Shown: piece after piece, positions 44,551 to 52,226 of the stretch
Layout: each line of letters starts with the position of its first letter
Numbering within the stretch: the stretch's first letter is position 1
DNA from: Donghicola mangrovi
GTDB lineage: Bacteria > Pseudomonadota > Alphaproteobacteria > Rhodobacterales > Rhodobacteraceae
Direction: 5' to 3'
DNA length: 64,000 nt
NCBI RefSeq assembly: GCF_013377535.1
Contig: NZ_JABCJE010000005.1
Coordinates: 1 to 64,000 of the forward strand
Notes under the pieces: generated by a model
What the model was told of the DNA's origin: nothing
What the model saw: the letters and a program-made list of their open reading frames with translations, nothing else
Database searches by the model: none
Made by a program: the position numbers and the translations under genes

Positions 44551-45467
44551 CCCAAATCTATAACCGTGTGGCGCTGATCGGCCTTGGCCTGATCGCGTCC
44601 TCGATGTTCTGGTCGATCAAGCGCGGTGGTCTGGTGGGTGAAGTCACCGGCTATGCCCGCTCGGCCGAAACCCGCGCTACTGCGCGCGAGATCGGTCTGT
44701 GCGACCGCGTGTGCGACTCGGCCGCCGAGGCCGTGAAAGACGCCGATCTGGTGGTCCTGTGTGTGCCCGTGGGTGCCATGGGCGCCGTCACCCAAGAGAT
44801 CGCTCCGCACCTAAAACCCGGCTGCACCGTCAGCGACGTGGGTTCGGTCAAGCAGGCGGTGATCAACGCCGTTGGTCCGCACCTGCCCGAGGGGGTTCAC
44901 TTTGTCCCCGCTCACCCGCTGGCCGGGACCGAGCATTCTGGTCCGCGCTCCGGCTTTGCCGAGCTGTTCGATAACCGCTGGTGCCTTCTGGTGCCCGTGG
45001 CCGATTCTGATCCCGAGGCCGTCGCCAAGCTGCGCGCCCTGTGGGAGGGAATCGGTGCCAACGTCGAAGAAATGGACGCCGAGCACCACGATCTGGTGCT
45101 GGCTGTCACCAGCCACACGCCTCACCTCATCGCTTATACCATGGTTGGCGTCGCAGATGACCTGCGCCGCGTCACCGATAGCGAGGTTATCAAGTATTCA
45201 GCGGCGGGTTTCCGCGACTTTACGCGGATTGCCGCCAGTGACCCGACCATGTGGCGCGACGTGTTCTTGACGAACAAGGACGCTACGTTGGAAATTCTCG
45301 GTCGGTTCACCGAGGAGCTTTTCGCCCTTCAGCGAGCCATTCGCACAGGAGACGGCGATATGCTGCATGCTTACTTTACTCGGACACGCGCGATCCGCCG
45401 CGGCATCCTCGAGGCAGGCCAGGACGTGGACGCACCGGATTTCGGTCGCGGCAAGGCTGCAAAATGA
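44547..45467 (+). CDS. tyrC: Prephenate/arogenate (cyclohexadienyl) dehydrogenase
   Basis: A 306-residue TyrA-family enzyme that oxidatively decarboxylates prephenate or arogenate on the way to tyrosine. The nucleotide fold is [20 protein letters not shown] near residues 8-27, the catalytic His is in [11 protein letters not shown] near 130, and the helical dimer domain includes [14 protein letters not shown]. Coupling to hisC implies that an aromatic aminotransferase step is co-expressed. Whether the preferred substrate is prephenate or arogenate cannot be told. Confidence 0.92.
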   Translation: MTQIYNRVALIGLGLIASSMFWSIKRGGLVGEVTGYARSAETRATAREIGLCDRVCDSAAEAVKDADLVVLCVPVGAMGAVTQEIAPHLKPGCTVSDVGSVKQAVINAVGPHLPEGVHFVPAHPLAGTEHSGPRSGFAELFDNRWCLLVPVADSDPEAVAKLRALWEGIGANVEEMDAEHHDLVLAVTSHTPHLIAYTMVGVADDLRRVTDSEVIKYSAAGFRDFTRIAASDPTMWRDVFLTNKDATLEILGRFTEELFALQRAIRTGDGDMLHAYFTRTRAIRRGILEAGQDVDAPDFGRGKAAK

Positions 45468-46435
45468 TGCGCGGTCTGGTGATCGCCCTGATGATGGGGG
45501 CGACCGCTGCCTCTGCGTTTAACCTTGAGACGTCGCTGCGCCCCGTGGCGCGTCCCGAAACGGCGGGTGCCGAACTGGTCGCGACCGAGGCGTTGGCCTC
45601 ATCCCTGCGCCCCAAGGCCCGCCCCAATGACGACCACGCCGCGATGGTGCTGGCCGCCATTCAGGCCTCTCCGCCCAAAAAGCTGACGGATGAAGAGCGC
45701 GCTGCCGCGCTGGCCGCAGCGACCAATCCCGAGCCCGCCGAGGCAGAGGAACCCAAGGCCGTTGTCACGGTCGAGGATAAAGCCGAGCCCGAGGCAGAGC
45801 CCGTTCTGGTCGCATCTGCGGGTGCGTTCATTCTGCCCAACGCTTTGCGTCCCCAACCCCGCCCCAAGGGCATCACCCAAAAGGCCATCCTGCGCCGTGA
45901 ACAGCAGATCCGCGGATCGGTTTGCGGCGATCCTGAAATTCAGGGGACTGACGCGGGGGTTATTCTGGCCTCGACCGCGGGCTGCGGTGTCGAAGATGCG
46001 GTGAAGGTCAAATCGATCGCGGGCATCCCGCTGAGCCAAGTGGCTACCATCGACTGCGCGACTGCCAAGGCCCTGAAAAAATGGGTTGTGAACGGGCTGG
46101 TGCCTGCTGTCGGGTCCACCGGTGGCGGTCTGTCCAAGATCGACATCATGGGCAGCTACACCTGCCGTCCCCGCAACAACCAAGCGGGCCAGAAGATTTC
46201 CGAGCATGGCAAAGGTCGCGCGGTGGATATCGGTGGCATTACCCTGCGCGATGGCACCAAGATCAGCGTTCTAAAGGACTGGACCAAGCAAAAGCAGGGC
46301 AAGATCCTGAAAGCCGCTTATTCCAAAGCCTGTGGCACGTTTGGCACAACTTTGGGGCCGAACGCGAACCGTTTCCATCAGGATCACTTCCACTTTGATA
46401 CGGCGCGGTACCGGAACGGGGCCTACTGCAAGTAA
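45464..46435 (+). CDS. Extensin-like C-terminal domain protein, secreted
   Basis: A 323-residue exported protein. After a short signal peptide (residues 1-18) it has three copies of an S/A-L-R-P-x-x-R-P motif at 24-31, 47-54 and 128-135 within a low-complexity Ala/Glu/Pro region. The C-terminal domain (150-323) is the bacterial extensin-like family. SEHGKGRAVDIGG (His248, Asp255) and FHQDHFHFD (His308, His310) recreate the zinc-ligand layout of M15 peptidoglycan peptidases, suggesting a cell-wall enzyme. Cysteines at 154, 174, 198, 234, 290 and 322 probably pair in the periplasm. It overlaps tyrC by 4 bp. Confidence 0.83.
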   Translation: MMRGLVIALMMGATAASAFNLETSLRPVARPETAGAELVATEALASSLRPKARPNDDHAAMVLAAIQASPPKKLTDEERAAALAAATNPEPAEAEEPKAVVTVEDKAEPEAEPVLVASAGAFILPNALRPQPRPKGITQKAILRREQQIRGSVCGDPEIQGTDAGVILASTAGCGVEDAVKVKSIAGIPLSQVATIDCATAKALKKWVVNGLVPAVGSTGGGLSKIDIMGSYTCRPRNNQAGQKISEHGKGRAVDIGGITLRDGTKISVLKDWTKQKQGKILKAAYSKACGTFGTTLGPNANRFHQDHFHFDTARYRNGAYCK

Positions 46436-46442
46436 GCCCCGT
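46416..46442. terminator. Hairpin over the stop of the extensin-like gene
   Basis: ACGGGGC (46416-46422) pairs with GCCCCGT (46436-46442) around the TAA stop. There is no T-tract, so it is only a possible terminator between convergent genes. Confidence 0.4.
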
Positions 46443-46450
46443 ATCAGGGA

Positions 46451-47437
46451 TCAGTGCGGACTAAAGCGGGGGGCGGGGCCGATGGGCAACGCCCCCAGTC
46501 GCATCATCCCGCCAGAGAAGGTCAGGGTGGCGTCGAACTCGCGCGGGTTGCCGGTGCTGCCGGCCAGCATCCCGATCATCATCCGCATGGACTGGGCCTG
46601 TTCGTGGCTGATGGCGCCGGAATTCGCGATGTCCCCGATCATCTCCTCCCAGTTCTGAAGCGAGAAGGCGATGGACCCTTCGGGCACCCCTTTGGCGTCC
46701 AGGTTCAGGGTCCCGCTGGCGGTCAGGTGCATCGCGCCCCACGTCACATCCGCCAAAGTGATGTCCAGTTTGGTCGGCTTGGGCCGGTCAAAGAGAAAGC
46801 TGTTGGCGTCCCACGTGTGTTCGAACGCAACGCGGGTGTCGACGGCCAGCGATTCGATGTGGTCGGGCAGGGCGCCCGAACCGAATCCGGGCACGGTAAC
46901 CGAGAGGTCCTTGGCGTTCAGGGCGACCTTGTAGTCCGAGGTCGCGCCGGGCTCGCGCTCGGCGGCGAGCAGCAGATCAGCCGCATCCCATGCTCCGCGC
47001 TCGGTGCGGGCCTGCAGGTTCTGGCCGGTCAAGGTGAAGCGGTTCAAGGAACTGGCGTCATCCCCATCGAACACGATGCTGGCGCGCAGATCGTCCTGAC
47101 GCAGGTTTACAAGGCCATAGGGCGTGGCAAAGGTCTGCGTGTCGGGCCAGATGGCGATGACGTGCGAGGGGTTGTAGACAATGGACAGCAGCTGAAAGAA
47201 AGGCGCGTTCCATTCAATCGAGCCGTCCTGATTTCTGACGCTCAGGTCATCAAGGGTGGCATCGACGCGGTTGGGAAAGCCTGCGATCGACAGATCGGCA
47301 TAGCTGGCGGTCCAGCCTTCTTCCTGCTTTTCGGTGAACCAGTTTTCGATGGCGGCGCGTTTCTGACCCGATGCGTAAAACCAGTAGCCGCTCCATGCTC
47401 CGGCCGCGACAATCGTAATTGCAACTAGGCGCTTCAT
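46451..47437 (-). CDS. DUF2125 domain protein
   Basis: A 328-residue exported or membrane-anchored protein of the alphaproteobacterial DUF2125 family. It has one N-terminal hydrophobic segment (LVAITIVAAGAWSGYWFYASG). The body is beta-rich with the repeated pattern ADLSIAGFPNRVDATLDDLSVRNQDGSIEW typical of AsmA/TamB-like periplasmic lipid-handling folds. The start at 47437 has AAGGGTGGGG upstream and is preferred to the GTG at 47461. Function is unknown. Confidence 0.8.
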   Translation of the reverse strand: MKRLVAITIVAAGAWSGYWFYASGQKRAAIENWFTEKQEEGWTASYADLSIAGFPNRVDATLDDLSVRNQDGSIEWNAPFFQLLSIVYNPSHVIAIWPDTQTFATPYGLVNLRQDDLRASIVFDGDDASSLNRFTLTGQNLQARTERGAWDAADLLLAAEREPGATSDYKVALNAKDLSVTVPGFGSGALPDHIESLAVDTRVAFEHTWDANSFLFDRPKPTKLDITLADVTWGAMHLTASGTLNLDAKGVPEGSIAFSLQNWEEMIGDIANSGAISHEQAQSMRMMIGMLAGSTGNPREFDATLTFSGGMMRLGALPIGPAPRFSPH

Positions 47438-47499
47438 GCCCCACCCTTTCAAATAAGTCACCCTCTGTTTACAGACGACGCAAAAGGGAGGCCAGCATC

Positions 47500-48030
47500 A
47501 TGAGCATGTGGGTATTCGGATACGGTTCACTTCTGTGGAATCCGGGGTTTGAAGTTGCAGAAAAAAGGCTTGCGACCCTTGAGGGGTATCACCGTTCTTT
47601 TAGCATGCGGTCTGTCACCCACCGTGGAAGTTACGAGGCGCCCGGTCTGGTGCTGGCGTTGGACGCGGACCCCGAGGCAGTGTGCGACGGTCTGGCCCTG
47701 CGCGTGGCTCCCGGCACCGAAGAGGCCACACTGGCCTACCTACGTGAACGCGAATTGGTGACCGCCGCCTATCTGGAGCGTCACCTGCCAGTGCATCTGG
47801 ACGATGGCCGAGAGGTCGAGGCCGTGACCTATATCATCGACCCCGATCACAGCCAGTATTGCGGGGGACTGCCGCTGGAAGAGCAGGCGAAGATCATCGC
47901 AGAGGCCAGCGGAATGCGGGGGCCGAATTGGGAGTACCTCTATAATACCGCTTCGCAACTGCGCGAACTGGGAATATCGGATGCAGACCTCAACTGGTTG
48001 GAAACCCGAGTGCGCGAGATCATCGGATAA
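47500..48030 (+). CDS. ChaC-like gamma-glutamylcyclotransferase
   Basis: A 176-residue protein of the glutathione-specific gamma-glutamylcyclotransferase family, which cleaves glutathione to 5-oxoproline and Cys-Gly. The substrate loop is VFGYGSLLWNPGF at residues 4-16. SVTHRGSYEAPGLVLALD (near 43-60) and the acidic LRERELVTAAYLER segment near 80-93, which should hold the catalytic Glu, match the family. The ATG at 47500 follows AGGGAGG. Cytoplasmic. Confidence 0.9.
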   Translation: MSMWVFGYGSLLWNPGFEVAEKRLATLEGYHRSFSMRSVTHRGSYEAPGLVLALDADPEAVCDGLALRVAPGTEEATLAYLRERELVTAAYLERHLPVHLDDGREVEAVTYIIDPDHSQYCGGLPLEEQAKIIAEASGMRGPNWEYLYNTASQLRELGISDADLNWLETRVREIIG

Positions 48031-48101
48031 TCCTTTGCGCTTTGTGACTTAGTCCCTATGGTGAGGTCGGATTTTAACTTGGGGGGCAGGGGGCGCCACG
48101 C

Positions 48102-49322
48102 ATGAACCGCGAGTCCGAGCCGCATTTTTCGCAGCCGATCCGGCAGATTTTCCTAATGGTTGTGGCTCTGGGCCTGACCGGGGCAGGGGCCTCTTTGGCA
48201 TACGGGGTGGTGCGGCCACTCTTTGTCGCGAACCCATGGCTGAATGGCACCATCGCGCTGGTGTTCGTGTTCGGTGTGCTGGCCTGTTTCGTACAGGTGG
48301 GGCAGTTGATTTCCTCGGTCCGGTGGATCGAGGCGTTTACAGATGAGCGCGTCGACACCCGCGGGGTCCGTGCGCCCCGACTGCTGAAGCCGCTAGCGGC
48401 GCTGCTGTCGTCCCATGGTAAGCGGATGAAGATCAGCTCGACCGCGGCGCAAAGCATTCTGGACAGTCTGGCCACCCGTATCGACGAGGCCCGCGAAATC
48501 ACCCGCTATGTGGTGAACTTGCTGATTTTCCTTGGTCTTCTGGGCACGTTCTACGGTCTGGCTACGACGGTGCCTGCGGTGGTGGATACCATCCGCTCGC
48601 TCGCTCCGTCAGACGGCAGTGGCAGCGGCGCCGAGATGTTCTCGCACCTGATGAAGGGTCTGGAAAGCCAGCTTGGCGGGATGGGGACGGCGTTCTCCAG
48701 CTCGTTGCTGGGTCTGGCCGGTTCGCTGGTGGTGGGCCTGCTAGAGCTGTTCGCAGGCCACGGCCAGAACCGCTTTTACCGCGAGCTTGAGGAATGGCTG
48801 ACCTCGATCACCCGTCTGGGCTATGTCGGTGACACCGAAGGCGCCAGCCCCGAACAAGCCGCCGTCGTGCAGGTTCTGGAACAGATGGCCGACCAGATGG
48901 AGCAGATGCAGGCGGCGATGCTGAACTCGGATTCGCAGCGCAATTCGCTGGACGAGCACCTGTCGCACCTGACCCGCGCCGTTGACCGCATGGGCGAGAA
49001 AATGTCGATGATCGACAACTCGGATCTGGCCCACGGTCTGCAAGTCATCGCCAACGGCCAGCAGCAGATGGTGGACGCCCTGCAGATGATGGTCGCCCGT
49101 GGTGGGGCTGGCGGCGCTGGCGTGGTCGAACTGGACGAGGAATCGCGGATGCGTCTGCGCTCGATCGACCTGCAAATGCTGCAACTCCTCGAGGATATGA
49201 ATGCGGGCCGTCAGGAAACCCTGTCCGAGCTGCGCACCGACATCGCGGCGCTGACCCGCGCGGTGCAGCGCCTTGGGTCCGTGGACACCGCGACCCCCCG
49301 CCGCCCGCGCGAAGAGGGTTAA
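48102..49322 (+). CDS. MotA/TolQ/ExbB-like proton-channel protein
   Basis: A 406-residue inner-membrane protein. Helices are at about 15-38, 45-68, 143-165 and 200-222. The last two resemble the MotA/TolQ/ExbB channel pair: LLIFLGLLGTFYGLATTVP, and LGGMGTAFSSSLLGLAGSLVVGLLE with its conserved small and Thr residues. A cytoplasmic tail of about 180 residues is helical and partly coiled. The next gene encodes a MotB/OmpA-like partner 3 bp downstream, so the two form a proton-driven stator-like unit. Resembles ZorA in architecture, but no Zorya effector genes are present. Confidence 0.82.
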   Translation: MNRESEPHFSQPIRQIFLMVVALGLTGAGASLAYGVVRPLFVANPWLNGTIALVFVFGVLACFVQVGQLISSVRWIEAFTDERVDTRGVRAPRLLKPLAALLSSHGKRMKISSTAAQSILDSLATRIDEAREITRYVVNLLIFLGLLGTFYGLATTVPAVVDTIRSLAPSDGSGSGAEMFSHLMKGLESQLGGMGTAFSSSLLGLAGSLVVGLLELFAGHGQNRFYRELEEWLTSITRLGYVGDTEGASPEQAAVVQVLEQMADQMEQMQAAMLNSDSQRNSLDEHLSHLTRAVDRMGEKMSMIDNSDLAHGLQVIANGQQQMVDALQMMVARGGAGGAGVVELDEESRMRLRSIDLQMLQLLEDMNAGRQETLSELRTDIAALTRAVQRLGSVDTATPRRPREEG

Positions 49323-49325
49323 GCC

Positions 49326-51239
49326 ATGGCGCTGTCACGCCGGACCGGTAACAGGTTTCAGGGGTCGATCTGGCCGGGTTTCGTGGATGCGATGACCGGC
49401 CTGCTGTTGGTGCTGATGTTTGTTCTGACCATCTTTATGGTTGTCCAGTCGGTGCTGCGTGAACAGATCACGGGGCAGGAAACCCAGATCGAGCAGCAGG
49501 AAAACCAGCTGAGCGCGCTGGGGTCCGAGGTCGCGGAACTGTCCCGCGCGCTTGGCCTTTCGCAGAAAAAGGCCGAAGGGCTGGAGCAAGAGGTGGGCGA
49601 GCTGACCTCGACCCTTGCCCTGACCCGCGAAGAGATTGCCGCTAAGACCGCCGAATTGACCGAGGCGCAGACCCGCATCACGGATTTCGAGGCCCGCGTG
49701 GCGTCCTTGCTGGCCGAGCAGAACGATCTGAACGCCAACCTGTACGCCGCCCACGAACAGCTGGACGCACAGGCCGAGGCCGCCAAACTGGATGCCGCCC
49801 GCCGCGCCGCACTGGAGGCGATGGTCAAGGATTTGGAGGATCAGGCCAAGGAGCAGGCAGAACAGCTGTCTGCCGCCGAGGTCGCCCGCCTGACCGAAGC
49901 CGAAGCCGCTGCCGCCTTGCGCAAACGTTTGGCCGAGGCGGATACGGAACTGACTGCCATGACCCTCGCGCTCGAGGAGCAGCGCAAACAGGCCGAGGAT
50001 ACCCTGACCAAACTGGCCGCTGCGAATGCGGTTCAGGATGATCTGAACAAACGTCTGGCGACAGTCATTCTGGCCCGCGATGCCCTGAAGGACGAGTTGG
50101 ACAAAGTGAACCTGTCCACCGCCGATACCGAAGCCGCCCGCGCCGAACTGGAGGCCCGCCTGCAAGAGGCGCTGGCCGCGAATGCGGGGGCTCAGGACGC
50201 GGCGGGCAAAATCCGGTCCCTAGAGGATGAACTGGCTGCCGCCCTTGCCGCCCGTCAGGACACCACGGCAGAACTGGAGCGCCTGCGCGCCCAAGGGATC
50301 ACACTGGACGATCAGTTGGCCGCCGCCCTTGCCCTGCAAACCCAAGAGGCCGATCGCGCCAACAAGGCCGAAGCGGACAGTGCCGAACTTCAGCGCCAGT
50401 TGGCTGCCGCCCTTGCGGCAGGGCAGGACGCCAGCACCAAACTGACAGAGGCCGAACAGCGCGCCGCCATGTTGGCCGCCGCTCAGGATGCGCTGTCGGG
50501 CCAAGAGGCCCAGACCGCCGAGGCAGAGCGCAAAGTAACCCTGTTGAACCAGCAGCTTAGCGCCTTGCGGACCCAGCTAGGGGAACTGCAATCGCTGCTG
50601 GATGACGCCAAGGCGCGTGACGCCGCGTCTCAGGTGCAGCTGCAATCGCTGGGAACAGACCTGAACGCCGCCCTTGCCCGTGCCGCCGCCGAAGAACGCC
50701 GCCGCCGCGAGTTGGAAGAGGCCGAGAATGCGCGCCTCGCCGAAGAGGCCGCACGTCTTGCCGCCGAAGCCGAGGAGCTGGAAAAGTACAAGTCCGACTT
50801 CTTTGGCCGCCTGCGTGATCTGCTTGGCAGCCAAGAGGGCGTTCAAATTCAGGGGGACCGCTTTGTGTTCTCGTCCGAGGTGCTGTTCGATCAGGGCGAT
50901 GCGACCCTGTCGGGCGAAGGTCGGGCGCAGATTGCCAACGTGGCGGGTATCCTGAACTCGGTCGCCGGTGAAATTCCCGAAGGCATCGACTGGATCCTGC
51001 GCGTGGATGGTCACACCGACAACGTGCCTCTGTCTGGCACCGGCGAGTTCGCGGATAACTGGGAACTGAGCCAGGCCCGCGCCCTGTCGGTTGTGCGCTA
51101 CATGGTCAGCGAATTGGGCGTGCCAGCGAACCACCTGTCGGCCAACGGCTTTGGCGAGTTCCAGCCCGTGAACCCCGAAAACACAGCCGCCGCGCGGGCG
51201 CAAAACCGTCGGATCGAGCTGAAGTTCACCGAGAGATAA
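49326..51239 (+). CDS. MotB/OmpA-like stator protein with very long coiled coil
   Basis: A 637-residue protein. A single membrane helix near residues 17-40 starts PGFVDAMTGLLLVLMF; Asp21 lies where MotB and ZorB have their proton-binding Asp. Residues about 45-490 are an almost uninterrupted Ala/Glu/Gln/Leu-rich coiled coil, much longer than in MotB. Residues about 510-637 are the OmpA peptidoglycan-binding domain (VDGHTDNVPLSG, ELSQARALSVVRYMV, NRRIELKFTE). It would reach across the periplasm and anchor to the wall, powered with the upstream channel protein. Function unassigned. Confidence 0.85.
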   Translation: MALSRRTGNRFQGSIWPGFVDAMTGLLLVLMFVLTIFMVVQSVLREQITGQETQIEQQENQLSALGSEVAELSRALGLSQKKAEGLEQEVGELTSTLALTREEIAAKTAELTEAQTRITDFEARVASLLAEQNDLNANLYAAHEQLDAQAEAAKLDAARRAALEAMVKDLEDQAKEQAEQLSAAEVARLTEAEAAAALRKRLAEADTELTAMTLALEEQRKQAEDTLTKLAAANAVQDDLNKRLATVILARDALKDELDKVNLSTADTEAARAELEARLQEALAANAGAQDAAGKIRSLEDELAAALAARQDTTAELERLRAQGITLDDQLAAALALQTQEADRANKAEADSAELQRQLAAALAAGQDASTKLTEAEQRAAMLAAAQDALSGQEAQTAEAERKVTLLNQQLSALRTQLGELQSLLDDAKARDAASQVQLQSLGTDLNAALARAAAEERRRRELEEAENARLAEEAARLAAEAEELEKYKSDFFGRLRDLLGSQEGVQIQGDRFVFSSEVLFDQGDATLSGEGRAQIANVAGILNSVAGEIPEGIDWILRVDGHTDNVPLSGTGEFADNWELSQARALSVVRYMVSELGVPANHLSANGFGEFQPVNPENTAAARAQNRRIELKFTER

Positions 51240-51242
51240 GGA

Positions 51243-51273
51243 AAAGGGCGCCACTTTCGGCGCCCTTTGTCTT
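51243..51273. terminator. Terminator between the motor pair and the M23 peptidase
   Basis: AAAGGGCGCC (51243-51252) pairs perfectly with GGCGCCCTTT (51259-51268), followed by GTCTTT. The A-rich left side makes it usable from both directions. Confidence 0.87.
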
Positions 51274-52226
51274 TAGTGGATTTCGGTTTGGGTGGGGCGC
51301 CGGTCAAGCACTTTGCCATCGCGGGTCAGGGTCACCAGCCCCGTGTACCGCCCCGAAGGCCAGCCGCCCAAAGGCGCCTTCAGCCCGCCCGCACGGAAGT
51401 ACTGCGCTTGCTGGCGGTCGATCAGGACGTCGTGGCGAAACACCTCGCCATGGGGGCCGGAAATCAGGAAACCCATTACGTCGCCCGGCTTGCCACCGAA
51501 GGCATAGCCCCACAGAACCAAGGGTTCATCGCGTGAAACCTCGGTCTTAGGTAGGCCCTGTTTGATCGCGCCGTATTGGGGGACAGCGTCAGATAGGCCC
51601 AGATCGAACAGCGCAGTCGGCTGATAGGGGATGTCTTCGTCCCACAGGGTCAGGCCGCTGTCAGCGCAGGTGTCCGCACCGTTGGCAAAGGGATCAACCA
51701 CGTTGCCATCGTGGCGCACCGACAGGTGCAGATGCGGGAACTGGGTGCGGCCGCTATAGCCGACCTGCCCCAACAGGGTGCCTGTGGTGACCTGATCGCC
51801 CTGTTTGACCTGAACCGATCCATTGGCCATGTGGCAATACTGGGTCTCCCAGCCGTTGCCGTGGTCGATCACCACGCCATTGCCGCAATCTTTTCCGTCG
51901 AGCAGTTCGGCGGGGGTGTCGTCGAGCCCCATATCGGGGATGCCGTCGCGCACACCGCGCACTTTGCCAGCCGCAGCGGCCAGCACGTTCACGCCTTTCA
52001 ATCGGTCTGCATGGGTGGGCAGGGCGAAATCGGTGCCCTTGTGTCCGTCATAACTGAGGGTGCCGCAGGTATAATCCTTGGCCTCGGGGCCGGAGTCTCG
52101 ATCCGTGTAATGCTGGATGAAACAGGTTTTGCCTAACCCGCAATCAATGGGAAGATGCAGGGTCAATTCCTGCGCGTAAATCGGAGAAGCCCCCGCCAAA
52201 GTGGCGAGGGCGATCAGATATTTCAT
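51273..52226 (-). CDS. M23 family (LytM) peptidase, exported
   Basis: A 317-residue zinc endopeptidase predicted to cut peptidoglycan cross-links. A signal peptide ends near residue 18 (SPIYAQ). All M23 ligands are present: His62 and Asp66 in GHKGTD, and the HLH motif at 165-167, with His132 also in place, so it should be active. A C-terminal beta domain (about 200-317) follows. Its ATG overlaps the clpA stop (TGATG), an unusual coupling of a periplasmic hydrolase to a cytoplasmic protease. The longer open frame upstream lies inside clpA and is spurious. Confidence 0.88.
   Translation of the reverse strand: MKYLIALATLAGASPIYAQELTLHLPIDCGLGKTCFIQHYTDRDSGPEAKDYTCGTLSYDGHKGTDFALPTHADRLKGVNVLAAAAGKVRGVRDGIPDMGLDDTPAELLDGKDCGNGVVIDHGNGWETQYCHMANGSVQVKQGDQVTTGTLLGQVGYSGRTQFPHLHLSVRHDGNVVDPFANGADTCADSGLTLWDEDIPYQPTALFDLGLSDAVPQYGAIKQGLPKTEVSRDEPLVLWGYAFGGKPGDVMGFLISGPHGEVFRHDVLIDRQQAQYFRAGGLKAPLGGWPSGRYTGLVTLTRDGKVLDRRPTQTEIH

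Noticed and set aside
48102-51239. Zorya-type antiphage system
   Set aside because: Only ZorA/ZorB-like architecture is present. No ZorC, ZorD helicase or ZorE nuclease is nearby, and the flanks are housekeeping genes, so a defence call is not supported.
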